NCBI RefSeq assembly: GCF_947488135.1
Contig: NZ_CANKYW010000004.1
Span: 264,171 to 328,170, forward strand
Source: an uncultured Marivita sp.
Lineage (GTDB): Bacteria > Pseudomonadota > Alphaproteobacteria > Rhodobacterales > Rhodobacteraceae
Reading direction: 5' to 3'
DNA length: 64,000 bases
Shown piece by piece: positions 24,805 through 33,306 of this stretch (position 1 is its first letter; every line of letters starts with the position of its first letter). Under the pieces are notes generated by a model. It saw only the letters and a program-made list of their open reading frames with translations, ran no database searches and had not been told where the DNA came from. The position numbers were made by a program, and so were the translations under genes.

Positions 24805-24948
24805 ATGACCAATTCAATCGCAATCGGTTTGGGATTGTTGATCCTGGGCGGCATCGGCATCGATGCGTTTCTGACCGGCGGCGATGGCCTGGTGTTTCTC
24901 GCTGGCAAGGGGATCGATCTTCTTGAATGGATCGCCTTCTGGCGCTGA
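24805..24948 (+). CDS. Small membrane protein, 47 residues
   Basis: ATG 24805 to TGA 24946-24948. MTNSIAIGLGLLILGGIGIDA gives one glycine-rich hydrophobic helix, followed by GDGLVFLAGKGIDLLEWIAFWR, a second more amphipathic segment. GGAACAGG a few bases upstream can serve as ribosome-binding site. I have the impression of near-identical small proteins in other Rhodobacteraceae, but no function is known to me. It lies between the LuxR gene and the gap2 promoter. Confidence 0.65.
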   Translation: MTNSIAIGLGLLILGGIGIDAFLTGGDGLVFLAGKGIDLLEWIAFWR

Positions 24949-24967
24949 ACATGCGTGTGTGCCTTGC

Positions 24968-25005
24968 TTGACAGCTCTGCGCTGTTCTGTTTGTTAGCGT
25001 TAACA
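24968..25005 (+). promoter_or_regulatory. gap2 promoter with CceR-like operator
   Basis: A TTGACA -35-like hexamer (24968-24973) is followed at 17 bp by a weak -10 region. Overlapping that region is TGTTAGCGTTAACA (24992-25005), which differs at one position from the palindrome TGTTAGCGCTAACA. The gap2 start is 43 bp downstream. A LacI-type factor bound here would directly affect RNA polymerase. Confidence 0.55.
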
Positions 25006-25048
25006 CTTCCGGACAGCATTCCCTGTCAGAACCAGTGAGGACCTTTTT

Positions 25049-26050
25049 ATGAGCACCAAAGTCGCCATCAACGGATTTGGCCGCATTGGCCGAAACATCC
25101 TGCGTGCGATCATCGAATCCGGTCGCACCGATATCGAGGTGGTTGCGATCAACGACCTCGGACCGGTGGAAACCAACGCGCATTTGCTGCAATACGATAG
25201 CGTCCATGGCCGCTTCCCGGCCGAGGTGAAAACCTCCGAAGACACGATCGATGTTGGCCGTGGGCCGATCAAGGTCACCGCGATGCGCAACCCCGCGGAC
25301 CTGCCGTGGTCGGATGTCGATGTGGTTCTCGAATGTACCGGCATCTTCACCAGCAAAGAAGCCTGCCAGGCGCATCTCGACAACGGGTCGAGCCGAGTTT
25401 TGATCTCGGCTCCCGGCAAGGACGCGGACAAGACCATCGTCTACGGTGTGAACCATGACAGCCTGACCGCCGACGACATCGTCGTGTCAAACGCGTCCTG
25501 CACGACCAACTGCCTTGCGCCTGTGGCCTACGTTCTGAACAACGCCATCGGCATCGAACGCGGTTTCATGACCACCATCCACAGCTATACCGGCGACCAG
25601 CCGACGCTGGACACGATGCATAAGGATCTCTACCGCGCGCGTGCCGCCGCCCTCAGCATGATCCCGACTTCGACCGGTGCGGCCAAGGCCGTGGGTCTGG
25701 TGCTGCCCGAACTGAACGGCAAGCTGGACGGTGTGGCGATCCGGGTGCCGACGCCAAACGTGTCGGTGGTCGATCTGACCTTCACCGCCTCGCGCGACAC
25801 AACGGTCGAAGAGATCAACGACGCCATCCGTGCCGCGGCCGATGGCCCGCTGAAGGGAGTGCTCGGGTACACCGATCGAAAGCTCGTGTCGTCGGATTTC
25901 AACCACGACCCGCATTCGTCGATCTTCCACACCGACCAGACCAAGGTGATGGACGGCAACATGGTCCGTATCCTGAGCTGGTATGACAACGAATGGGGTT
26001 TCTCCAATCGCATGGCGGACACCGCCGTGGCGATGGGCAAGCTGATCTGA
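25049..26050 (+). CDS. gap: Glyceraldehyde-3-phosphate dehydrogenase, paralog 2 (NAD type)
   Basis: 333 residues. [19 protein letters not shown] at the start; VVAINDLGP retains the Asp that selects NAD over NADP. The catalytic Cys is in [16 protein letters not shown] and the His in [14 protein letters not shown]; the C-terminus is [14 protein letters not shown]. At the positions equivalent to 187-188 it has Thr-Met (LDTMHKDL) where paralog 1 has Arg-Arg. It therefore looks like the classical glycolytic/gluconeogenic enzyme. A one-mismatch CceR-like operator lies in its promoter. Confidence 0.95.
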   Translation: MSTKVAINGFGRIGRNILRAIIESGRTDIEVVAINDLGPVETNAHLLQYDSVHGRFPAEVKTSEDTIDVGRGPIKVTAMRNPADLPWSDVDVVLECTGIFTSKEACQAHLDNGSSRVLISAPGKDADKTIVYGVNHDSLTADDIVVSNASCTTNCLAPVAYVLNNAIGIERGFMTTIHSYTGDQPTLDTMHKDLYRARAAALSMIPTSTGAAKAVGLVLPELNGKLDGVAIRVPTPNVSVVDLTFTASRDTTVEEINDAIRAAADGPLKGVLGYTDRKLVSSDFNHDPHSSIFHTDQTKVMDGNMVRILSWYDNEWGFSNRMADTAVAMGKLI

Positions 26051-26059
26051 AGACTCCGT

Positions 26060-26083
26060 GGCGCGCCGGAGACCTGGCGCGCC
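26060..26083 (+). terminator. Hairpin after gap2
   Basis: Two copies of the palindrome GGCGCGCC (26060-26067 and 26076-26083) can pair as an 8-bp stem with an 8-base loop, 10 bases past the gap2 stop. A TTTT run follows about 10 bases later. Moderate terminator candidate. Confidence 0.5.
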
Positions 26084-26198
26084 GCATCGGCGCTTTTGTG
26101 CCGCCAATGCTCCGCCCGTGCGCAACCGGCGGAACAAGTTTCGGTTCCGCGAATTTCCCCTGTGTGATCGGGAAAACCCCGACAGAACAGGAGACAGC

Positions 26199-26666
26199 AT
26201 GACCGACAGCGCGCTCAACCCCGGCAAACCGCATCTCGACCCCACGCTCGAGACAGAACCCACCACGCCGAACGACCGTCTGCGTGATCTCTATACACGG
26301 ATCATCGACGCCAAGGCGGGTTTCGACGTGATGGTGGACAAGGCCGAACCCGAGTTTCGGGACGTGGCCACATCGTTTCGCGATATGCACACCCGCCATG
26401 CCGAAAAGCTGCGCGAGATGCTTCACGGATACGTGGACGAAGACGGGTCGCTCATGGGAACAGTCAACAAGGCGGTCGTCTCTCTCCGGGCGTTTTTCGA
26501 CGAGATCGACGAAGATGTGATGGACCAAGTCCGCCAGGGCGAGAAATGGGTTCTGGAGTCCTTCCGCGAGGCCGAAGCGAACTGTGCGGCACCGCATGAG
26601 GCCGAACTGATCGCGATGCGGGCCGAGCTCGAAAACCTTTTGGAGCGTACGGCGCATCTGGATTGA
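26199..26666 (+). CDS. DUF2383-type four-helix-bundle protein
   Basis: 155 residues, no signal peptide. NDRLRDLYTRIIDAKAGFDVMVDKAE followed by FRDMHTRHAEKLREML, then LMGTVNKAVVSLRAFFDEID and GEKWVLESFREAEAN, resembles the PA2169/DUF2383 family of ferritin-like four-helix bundles often found with stress genes. Helical pairs cover nearly the whole length. The usual metal ligands (Glu, His) can be traced in ERDMH-like positions, but a di-iron site is not certain. ATG 26199 has CAGGAGA upstream. A DUF1127 gene follows. Confidence 0.75.
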   Translation: MTDSALNPGKPHLDPTLETEPTTPNDRLRDLYTRIIDAKAGFDVMVDKAEPEFRDVATSFRDMHTRHAEKLREMLHGYVDEDGSLMGTVNKAVVSLRAFFDEIDEDVMDQVRQGEKWVLESFREAEANCAAPHEAELIAMRAELENLLERTAHLD

Positions 26667-26833
26667 AGGTTTCAGAACTCCGATATGACAACGGCTTAGC
26701 CTTGCGTCTGGTGCAGGGCGGCCTTTCATAACTGTGCATTGTTCTGCTCCGCAGCATCCCTATCTTCAATCGTGACGCTGGTGGCGCTAACAGTCACCAA
26801 GCGCCGGACCATAGAGCAAGGAAAGGACTTACC

Positions 26834-26998
26834 ATGGCCCATATCATGTCTTCCCTGCGGGACCGTCTTCACAAGCGGGCCGCTTATAACCGTACTGTTC
26901 GGGAAATCCGGTCGATGCCGCTCGACGTGGCGCTGGACCTGAACATCTACCAAGGCGATGCGGAAAAAATCGCAGCAGAGGCCATCTACGGCCGCTAA
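26834..26998 (+). CDS. DUF1127 small protein
   Basis: 54 residues, ATG 26834 to TAA 26996-26998, with AAGGAAAGGA upstream. The core RAAYNRTVREIRSMPLDVALDLNIY (split here: RAAYNRTVREIRSMP, then LDVALDLNIY) is the Arg-rich DUF1127 pattern. In Rhodobacter, DUF1127 proteins are small RNA-binding or stress-associated factors. It is followed by a strong terminator. The upstream 166 bp (26667-26833) contain no gene; a GTGAC...GTCAC inverted repeat around 26770-26800 may be regulatory. Confidence 0.85.
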   Translation: MAHIMSSLRDRLHKRAAYNRTVREIRSMPLDVALDLNIYQGDAEKIAAEAIYGR

Positions 26999-27019
26999 AC
27001 AACGTCAAAAGCGTTGATC

Positions 27020-27058
27020 AATGACACAGCCGCGCAAACCAGCGCGGCTTTTGTCATT
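27020..27058. terminator. Terminator after DUF1127 gene
   Basis: Core stem GCCGCGC/GCGCGGC (27029-27035 and 27042-27048, loop AAACCA) followed by TTTT. It is enclosed by AATGACA (27020-27026) and TGTCATT (27052-27058), extending the foldback. The convergent lipase gene stops inside it, so it may act in both directions. Confidence 0.88.
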
Positions 27059-27965
27059 TCTGGCCCCCGCCTCTCAAAGAGGCAGGCGGGCCGAAGACGT
27101 TCAGCGCGCTTTGGCGCCCTAGGGCATCGTCTTCCAGAAGCCGCCGCACCGTGTGGATGCTGTGGAGGTATTGCAGGCGCAGACGCACCGCTCTAGCCCG
27201 GGCGACATACGGATTGCCCAGTGGTGGCACGAGTTTCGGATCGGTCAGCAAGACGAAAGGCGGCGCGATCAGCGTGTAGGTCATCCCGGCGGAGTCACCG
27301 ATCTGGCTGACCGTGTCGCCCTGAACATTCACATTCAGGATCCGCGCAGCGGTCTGACCCTTCTGCGGCAAATCCTTTTCCCGGATCAACCGATCCACAG
27401 CACGCAACCCCAGGGCGACGGGTGTGCCTTCGGACAAGCGCAGGATCCCGTTGACCAACACCTTTTCCAGCATGTTCACGGTCAGGCCCGGCGCATTGAA
27501 CGACACGACGATGCCAGCGCCCCACCCCTTCCGGGCAAGGTTATGCGCGACATACTTTGCCAAGGCCCCGCCCAGCGAATGGCCCGTGAAACAGGTCACC
27601 TCGGGCGTCAGGCCCAGCCTGTCGATCGCATCGAGCGCGTATTGGGTCGCCCGAACAAACTGCGGCGGCGTTTCCAGACGTCCCGTCGTGTCGTGAATGT
27701 CATGTGGCGCGTTTTTCGTGCCCCGGTAGGTGATCGTATGAACATCGCCGTCGCGGTAAATGGCGGCCCCGAACCCGTCCTTGTCGACGAGGTCGATACA
27801 GTCCAGCGCAGCGTCCGGACGACGTATCGGAGGCTCTGGGATCGACGCGGCATAGATGCTGGACGCATCGTCTTGGTACACCGCCTCGGACATGCGGGCC
27901 AAATCATACACGGTGGGCGTCGCCGGGGGCTCTGACGGAAGGCCGGTCGGCGCGGATTGTGTCAT
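27054..27965 (-). CDS. Lipase class 3-like alpha/beta hydrolase
   Basis: 303 residues. The nucleophile elbow is G-H-S-L-G-G in TCFTGHSLGGALAKYVAHNL (about 128-147). A class-3-lipase oxyanion loop ITYRGTKN (about 79-86) precedes it. Likely catalytic Asp and His are in NVQGDTVSQIG (about 220-230) and the C-terminal LHSIHTVRRLL (about 273-283). No signal peptide is obvious, so it is probably cytoplasmic or exported by an unusual route. It starts 3 bases after coaD, so both are in one transcript. Substrate unknown (ester or lipid). Confidence 0.8.
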   Translation of the reverse strand: MTQSAPTGLPSEPPATPTVYDLARMSEAVYQDDASSIYAASIPEPPIRRPDAALDCIDLVDKDGFGAAIYRDGDVHTITYRGTKNAPHDIHDTTGRLETPPQFVRATQYALDAIDRLGLTPEVTCFTGHSLGGALAKYVAHNLARKGWGAGIVVSFNAPGLTVNMLEKVLVNGILRLSEGTPVALGLRAVDRLIREKDLPQKGQTAARILNVNVQGDTVSQIGDSAGMTYTLIAPPFVLLTDPKLVPPLGNPYVARARAVRLRLQYLHSIHTVRRLLEDDALGRQSALNVFGPPASLRGGGQK

Positions 27966-27968
27966 GGC

Positions 27969-28466
27969 TTATTTATGGTCGAACCTGTCGACCAGGGCAC
28001 GCATGACAGGTGCCGTGACGAATTTCGACACATCCCCACCCAATCGCGCGATTTCCTTGACCAGCTTGGAGGCGATGGCCTGGTGGCGGGCCTCGGCCAT
28101 GAGGAACACGGTCTCGATCCTGTCATCGAGCGCGCGGTTCATGCCGACCATCTGGAATTCGTATTCGAAATCGGCCACCGCGCGCAGGCCGCGGACGATG
28201 ATCGTCGCGTTCACATCACGGGCGCAGTCGATCAGCAGGTTCTCGAACGGATGAACGACGATCTCGATCCCGGTCTGTTCGGACAAGGACACGCATTCCG
28301 CCTCGATCATCGCGACACGCTCTTCCAGATCGAACAACGGCCCCTTGTCCCGGTTGATGGCCACTCCGATCACCAATCGGTCGACCAGCGCCGCCGCACG
28401 GCGGATGATGTCGATATGGCCCATGGTGATCGGGTCGAAAGTCCCGGGATAAAGACCGATGCGCAT
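27969..28466 (-). CDS. coaD: Phosphopantetheine adenylyltransferase
   Basis: 165 residues. CoaD joins ATP and 4'-phosphopantetheine to form dephospho-CoA, the penultimate step of CoA synthesis. Nucleotidyltransferase motif YPGTFDPITMGHIDII at residues 6-21; IIVRGLRAVADFEYEFQMVGMN (positions about 84-105, substrate binding) and IASKLVKEIARLGG near 127-140 are typical. ATG 28466 (MRIGLYPGT) is the family start; the frame runs 15 codons further upstream without similarity. Confidence 0.96.
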   Translation of the reverse strand: MRIGLYPGTFDPITMGHIDIIRRAAALVDRLVIGVAINRDKGPLFDLEERVAMIEAECVSLSEQTGIEIVVHPFENLLIDCARDVNATIIVRGLRAVADFEYEFQMVGMNRALDDRIETVFLMAEARHQAIASKLVKEIARLGGDVSKFVTAPVMRALVDRFDHK

Positions 28467-28547
28467 GGGCCATCTCCGCAGTGTCGTCAGGTTGCGTCTG
28501 TCTGGCATCAAATGCGCAGGGAGTTCAAGTAGATGACGGGTGCCGGG

Positions 28548-28982
28548 TCAATGACCCATGATCATACCTTCCAGCGCGTTACGCTCCATCGACAGTTCGG
28601 TCAAGCGGGCCTTGACCACGTCCCCGATGGTGATCAACCCGACCAGTTTTCCATCCTCGACAACCGGCATGTGGCGAAAACGCCCTTCGGTCATCTGGGA
28701 CAGGATGTGGTCGGCATCATCGTTGCGGCCGCAGGTGACGAGCTGTGTTGTCATGTAGGTGTCGACAGTGTCCGTCAGGCAGGTCGCCCCCCGGTTCGCC
28801 AGTTCGCGGACGATGTCGCGTTCCGACAGGATGCCCAAAGCGGTTTCGCCGTCGTTCGAAATCACCACGGTGCCGATCCGCTTTTCCGACAGGATCTTGG
28901 CGACATCGGAAATGGTGGTTCCGGATGTCACTGTCACAACGGCGTCGGTCGCCTTGCTTTTGAGAATGTGATGTACTTGCAT
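28548..28982 (-). CDS. CBS-domain pair protein
   Basis: 144 residues made almost entirely of two CBS domains: VTVTSGTTISDVAKILSEKRIGTVVIS (about 16-42) with ILSERDIVRELA, and CGRNDDADHILSQM plus RFRHMPVVEDGKLVGLITIGDVV (about 101-123). Paired CBS domains bind adenine nucleotides and act as energy or redox sensors. No enzymatic domain is attached, so it probably regulates a partner. It appears monocistronic. Confidence 0.88.
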   Translation of the reverse strand: MQVHHILKSKATDAVVTVTSGTTISDVAKILSEKRIGTVVISNDGETALGILSERDIVRELANRGATCLTDTVDTYMTTQLVTCGRNDDADHILSQMTEGRFRHMPVVEDGKLVGLITIGDVVKARLTELSMERNALEGMIMGH

Positions 28983-29044
28983 GGTCTGTCCTCCGGTCCC
29001 GGTTCACCCCAGCGTCCTCACTGGCCCGGGTTCTGTCAAGTGTT

Positions 29045-29938
29045 TCAAAGCAGCGCCTCAAGTCGCGCCACTTCAGAACGGACCCCTTGAACCAATGCTT
29101 TGGCAAAGCGGCTGATGCGGTCGAGGCGGCGGTCCTCGGCATGTCGGACAAGGTAGAAACTCCGGGTGAAGGACAGGGCATCGGTCAAAACCCGGCGCAC
29201 GCCCGGGGCGAAGGGCAGCGCGAAATCATGCGCGATCCCGATGCCGCCATGCTGGCGCAAGAGCTGAAGCTGGACCGAAGCCGAGTTCGAGGCCAGTGCG
29301 ACTCGATCGAGGGTGAGGTCGCTCAGGTAGTCCAGTTCCTTGTCGAAGATCATGTCCGGGATATAGCCGACGATCCGGTGCTGATGCAGATCGCTGACGC
29401 TTTGGATCGGCGGTTTGGTCGACAGGTAGGTCTCGCTGGCGGCAAGATGCAGCTTGTAATCGGTGATCCGCTGATACGACAGCCGCGTCGCCGTGGGCGG
29501 GCTGACCGTGATCGCCATATCCGCCTCGCGTCGGGACAGGTTCACAACGCGCGGCAGGGCGACGATCTGTAGATCCAGGTCAGGATTGGCTTCGGAAAGA
29601 TCGGCGAACACACGCGGCAGCACGAAATTCGCGCAGCCATCCGGCGCGCCGATGCGGATCTGGCCCGACAGGGTTTCGGCATCACCCGACAGAACGGCGC
29701 TCGCCCCCTGCATCGCGGCCTCGGCCCGTTCGGCGTGATCGACAAGCCGCGTTCCGGCTTCGGTCAGGGTGTAGCCCAGCGGGCTTTTCACGAAAAGCGC
29801 CTGCCCCAGCGTTTCTTCCAACCGCGCAACGCGTCGGCCCACCGTCGCCGGATCCATCCGCAATGCCCGCCCCGCGCCAGACAGGGTTTCGCTGCGCGCG
29901 ACGGACAGGAAAATGCGCACGTCATCCCAGCTCTGCAC
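29045..29938 (-). CDS. LysR-family regulator divergent from mmsA
   Basis: 297 residues from GTG 29938. N-terminal winged helix (about 4-63: WDDVRIFLSVARSETLSGAG, then DPATVGRRVARLEETLGQALF), followed by a periplasmic-binding-protein-like effector domain (SGQIRIGAPDGCANFVLPRVFADL). LysR regulators usually control the gene they face, here mmsA, with autoregulation from the shared 100-bp region. The inducer might be a valine-pathway intermediate; this is inferred from position only. Confidence 0.88.
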   Translation of the reverse strand: MQSWDDVRIFLSVARSETLSGAGRALRMDPATVGRRVARLEETLGQALFVKSPLGYTLTEAGTRLVDHAERAEAAMQGASAVLSGDAETLSGQIRIGAPDGCANFVLPRVFADLSEANPDLDLQIVALPRVVNLSRREADMAITVSPPTATRLSYQRITDYKLHLAASETYLSTKPPIQSVSDLHQHRIVGYIPDMIFDKELDYLSDLTLDRVALASNSASVQLQLLRQHGGIGIAHDFALPFAPGVRRVLTDALSFTRSFYLVRHAEDRRLDRISRFAKALVQGVRSEVARLEALL

Positions 29939-29947
29939 GCTCTACCC

Positions 29948-30004
29948 TTTGCATTTTTGCAAAACTCATTGAGATATTGCCCCTTTGCCCAGCATTTTTG
30001 CAAG
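29948..30004. promoter_or_regulatory. Repeated TTTGCAAA-type motifs in the LysR/mmsA divergent region
   Basis: TTTGCA-TT-TTTGCAAA (29948-29963) and GCATTTTTGCAAG (29992-30004) are two related elements about 40 bp apart. The first contains an exact TTTGCAAA. This octamer is the half-site I recall for PccR/RamB-type regulators of propionyl-CoA metabolism in Rhodobacteraceae. mmsA produces propionyl-CoA, which fits. The LysR protein could instead own these sites. Confidence 0.5.
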
Positions 30005-30038
30005 GATAGACTGCGCGCAATCACCCAAGGAGGATCCC

Positions 30039-31538
30039 ATGCAAGAACTGACCCATTATCTTGGCGGAGAGCACGTCAAAGGCTCGTCCGGCCGCTTTGC
30101 CGATGTCTACAACCCCGCAACCGGCGAAGTTCAGGCGAAGGTGCCGCTTGCATCGACCGATGAGGTGGCCAAAGCCGTCGAGATCGCCGCCAAGGCGCAA
30201 CCCGCCTGGGCTGCCACCAACCCGCAGCGCCGCGCACGGGTGATGATGGCCTTCGTCGGCCTGCTCAACCGCGACATGGACAAATTGGCCGAGGCTCTGA
30301 GCCGCGAGCATGGCAAGACACTGCCCGACGCCAAGGGCGATGTGCAGCGCGGTCTGGAAGTGGTGGAATACTGCATCGGCGCGCCGGAATTGCTCAAGGG
30401 CGAATATACCGACAGCGCGGGCCCGGGCATCGACATGTATTCGATGAAACAGCCGCTCGGGGTCACGGCTGGCATCACGCCCTTCAACTTTCCCGCCATG
30501 ATCCCGATGTGGATGTTCGCCCCGGCCCTGGCCTGCGGCAACGCCTTCATCCTCAAACCCTCCGAGCGCGACCCGTCGGTGCCGCTGATGCTGGCCGAGT
30601 TGATGGAGGAAGCGGGCCTGCCCAAGGGTGTGCTGCAAGTCGTCAACGGCGACAAGGAAGCGGTGGATGCGCTGCTGCATCATTCGGTCGTGCAAAGCAT
30701 CGGCTTTGTCGGCTCGACCCCGATCGCGGAATACATCTACGGCACGGGCTGCGCCAACGGCAAGCGCGTGCAGTGTTTCGGCGGCGCCAAGAACCACATG
30801 ATCGTCATGCCCGACGCCGACATGGATCAGGCCGCAGATGCGCTGATCGGCGCGGGCTACGGCGCGGCTGGCGAACGCTGCATGGCGATTTCCGTGGCTG
30901 TTCCCGTGGGCGACGAGACCGCCGACCGCCTGATCGAAAAGCTGGTGCCGCGCATCGAGAAGCTGAAGGTCGGCCCCTATACCGCTGGCGATGATGTGGA
31001 TTACGGACCGGTCGTAACGGCGGCGGCGAAGGAAAACATCCTTGGACTGATTCAGTCGGGTGTCGACCAAGGTGCAGAGCTTGTCGTTGACGGGCGCGAT
31101 TTCAGCCTTCAGGGATATGAAGATGGCTTCTTCGTTGGCCCGCATCTCTTCGACCGCGTGACGCCGGATATGGACATCTACAAGAAAGAGATCTTCGGCC
31201 CCGTCCTGTCGACCGTGCGCGCGGGCAGCTACGAGGAAGCCATCAAGCTGGCCATGGACCACGAATACGGCAACGGCACCGCGATCTTCACCCGCGACGG
31301 CGATGCGGCGCGGGATTTCGCCAACCGGATCAATATCGGCATGGTGGGCATCAACGTGCCGATCCCGGTGCCGCTGGCCTATCACACCTTTGGCGGTTGG
31401 AAAAAATCGGTCTTCGGCGACCTGAACCAGCACGGGCCGGATGCGTTCAAGTTCTACACGCGCACCAAGACCGTGACTTCGCGCTGGCCGTCGGGGATCA
31501 AGGAAGGCGGCGAGTTCAATTTCAAGGCGATGGATTGA
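30039..31538 (+). CDS. mmsA: CoA-acylating methylmalonate-semialdehyde dehydrogenase
   Basis: 499 residues, last step of valine catabolism: (S)-methylmalonate semialdehyde plus CoA and NAD to propionyl-CoA and CO2. ALDH-superfamily features in order: TPFNFPAMIPMWM (about 146-158), FILKPSERDPSVPLML (about 169-184), SIGFVGSTPIAEYIY (about 221-235), and the catalytic Cys in GAAGERCMAISVAVPVG (about 276-292). CMAIS is typical of this branch. The C-terminal GGWKKSVFGDLNQHGPDAFKFYTRTK is characteristic of MmsA. ATG 30039 has AAGGAGG upstream. A terminator follows, so it is separately transcribed from the downstream genes. Confidence 0.96.
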   Translation: MQELTHYLGGEHVKGSSGRFADVYNPATGEVQAKVPLASTDEVAKAVEIAAKAQPAWAATNPQRRARVMMAFVGLLNRDMDKLAEALSREHGKTLPDAKGDVQRGLEVVEYCIGAPELLKGEYTDSAGPGIDMYSMKQPLGVTAGITPFNFPAMIPMWMFAPALACGNAFILKPSERDPSVPLMLAELMEEAGLPKGVLQVVNGDKEAVDALLHHSVVQSIGFVGSTPIAEYIYGTGCANGKRVQCFGGAKNHMIVMPDADMDQAADALIGAGYGAAGERCMAISVAVPVGDETADRLIEKLVPRIEKLKVGPYTAGDDVDYGPVVTAAAKENILGLIQSGVDQGAELVVDGRDFSLQGYEDGFFVGPHLFDRVTPDMDIYKKEIFGPVLSTVRAGSYEEAIKLAMDHEYGNGTAIFTRDGDAARDFANRINIGMVGINVPIPVPLAYHTFGGWKKSVFGDLNQHGPDAFKFYTRTKTVTSRWPSGIKEGGEFNFKAMD

Positions 31539-31562
31539 TTTTCGGCGCGAAATCATGAACCT

Positions 31563-31590
31563 AAGGGCGGCGGTCAATGCCGCCCTTTTT
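31563..31590 (+). terminator. Terminator after mmsA
   Basis: AAGGGCGGC (31563-31571) pairs with GCCGCCCTT (31579-31587) over a 7-base loop, followed by TTT. A good intrinsic terminator between mmsA and the next small gene. Confidence 0.9.
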
Positions 31591-31602
31591 ATTTGAGGTG
31601 AC

Positions 31603-32034
31603 ATGCCCGCGACGTTCCAGATTCTCCCGTCCCACAATCTCGTTTATGTACGCTACACCGGCACAATGCTGGTCGAGGACAGTCTCAAGGCCTTTGCCGC
31701 CTATGCGCAGCATCCCGACGCCCGTCCCGGGCAACGCCATTTGATCGATCTCACGCGGATCACGGAGATGGAGGCCAACTTTGCCAAGATCATGCAATTG
31801 CAGGCGATCAAGGGGGCCGAACTGGCCATGCGCGAAGCCGAGACACTCATGGTCTATTTCGCCAACACCCCCCTGTCGCTGAAAGCGGCAGCACTGGCCA
31901 AGAACGGCTGGTCGGCAAGTCAGGGTGTCGTCGCCATCGTACAGGAAACCGAACGCACGGCACTCGACGCGCTCGGCCTGTCGCATGACAGTCTGGACGC
32001 TTTGTTGAATGCGCAGCAATCCCGACCAGCCTAG
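31603..32034 (+). CDS. Hypothetical protein, possibly STAS/SpoIIAA-like fold
   Basis: 143 residues, soluble. The pattern [17 protein letters not shown] followed by [18 protein letters not shown] and [18 protein letters not shown] resembles the beta-alpha organisation of the SpoIIAA-like domain, in which LIDL would be the central strand. There is no phosphorylatable Ser in the right place that I can name. It is separated from ybdK by 68 bp. Function unknown. Confidence 0.6.
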   Translation: MPATFQILPSHNLVYVRYTGTMLVEDSLKAFAAYAQHPDARPGQRHLIDLTRITEMEANFAKIMQLQAIKGAELAMREAETLMVYFANTPLSLKAAALAKNGWSASQGVVAIVQETERTALDALGLSHDSLDALLNAQQSRPA

Positions 32035-32102
32035 CGGCGCCGGAAGGTGACAAGCCCGCGAAAGGATTTAAACTGCCCCACCACAGGCTTGGGAGACGCG
32101 CC

Positions 32103-33230
32103 ATGCAGGAACCGGATTTCACCATTGGCATCGAAGAAGAGTACCTTCTGGTCGATCTCGACAGCATGGCGCTGGCACAAGCACCGGAAGGGCTGATGGA
32201 GGCCTGCGCGGCGGAGCTGGAAAAGCAGGTCAGCCCGGAATTTTTGCAATGCCAGATCGAGATCGGCACCAAGGTCTGCGCTGATATCAACGACGCCCGC
32301 GAGGATCTCAAACGCCTGCGCAGCACCGTGGCGCGCTGCGCGAAAGAGCACAACCTGGCCCCGATTGCCGCGTCCTGCCATCCGTTCGGCGACTGGAAGA
32401 ACCAGCATCACACCGACAAGGACCGCTACAATGACCTTCAGGATGCTCTGGGCGGTGTGGTCCGCCGGATGCTGATCTGCGGAATGCATGTGCATGTCGG
32501 GCTGGACAACGACGCGCTGCGGGCCGACCTGATGGGGCAAATGGCCTATTTCCTGCCGCATCTTCTGGCCATGTCCACCTCCTCCCCGTTCTGGCAGGGC
32601 GAAGACACCGGGCTTGCGTCCTACCGAATCTCGGTCTTCGACAACCTGCCCCGCACCGGCCTCCCTCCGCAATTCGACAATTGGGAGGAATACGAACGCT
32701 CGGTTCAGGTGCTCATCGATCTGGGCCTGATCGAGGACAGCTCGAAAATCTGGTGGGACCTGCGCCCGTCGCACAGTTTCCCGACGCTCGAGACGCGCAT
32801 CATGGATGTGCAACCCCGGTTGGAGGACACCCTGACATTGGCGGCGATCAACCAGTGCCTGATGCGGATGCTCTGGCGGCTTCGGGTGCGCAACCAACGC
32901 TGGCGGCGCTACGATCCGTTTCTGATTGCCGAAAACCGCTGGCGCGCGCAGCGTTACGGGGTCAGCGACGGATTGATCGACTTCGGCCGCGGTGAGATCG
33001 TCCCGATGCCGGAACTGACCGAAGAACTGATCGAACTGATCGAACAGGATGCGGGCATCCTGCGCTGCCTGCGCGAGTTGGAACACAGCCGGGATATCGT
33101 GGAAAAGGGCAACGGTACCGCGCGTCAACGCGCCATCGTGGCCGAAGCGAAAGAGGCCGGTAAAGACAGCGACGAACAGATGCGCGCGGTGGTCAGCCAC
33201 CTGGTCGAGGAATTTCACGCGGGGCTTTGA
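32103..33230 (+). CDS. ybdK: Carboxylate-amine ligase, YbdK / GCS2 family
   Basis: 375 residues. Start [13 protein letters not shown] contains the metal-binding Glu cluster of the glutamate-cysteine ligase family 2. [10 protein letters not shown] (about 124-133), [15 protein letters not shown] (about 162-176) and the C-terminal [11 protein letters not shown] (about 280-290) are also characteristic. YbdK-type enzymes have weak gamma-glutamylcysteine ligase activity in vitro; the true substrate pair is not established. ATG 32103 is followed at once by QEPDF. It is in the valine region but has no known role in that pathway. Confidence 0.9.
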   Translation: MQEPDFTIGIEEEYLLVDLDSMALAQAPEGLMEACAAELEKQVSPEFLQCQIEIGTKVCADINDAREDLKRLRSTVARCAKEHNLAPIAASCHPFGDWKNQHHTDKDRYNDLQDALGGVVRRMLICGMHVHVGLDNDALRADLMGQMAYFLPHLLAMSTSSPFWQGEDTGLASYRISVFDNLPRTGLPPQFDNWEEYERSVQVLIDLGLIEDSSKIWWDLRPSHSFPTLETRIMDVQPRLEDTLTLAAINQCLMRMLWRLRVRNQRWRRYDPFLIAENRWRAQRYGVSDGLIDFGRGEIVPMPELTEELIELIEQDAGILRCLRELEHSRDIVEKGNGTARQRAIVAEAKEAGKDSDEQMRAVVSHLVEEFHAGL

Positions 33231-33306
33231 CCTTGTGCAAGAATTCTGAAACAGTTGGGAATTAAACAAGCGTTCAATTCACTTGCTCCAAGGGAGGGAC
33301 GGCGCG

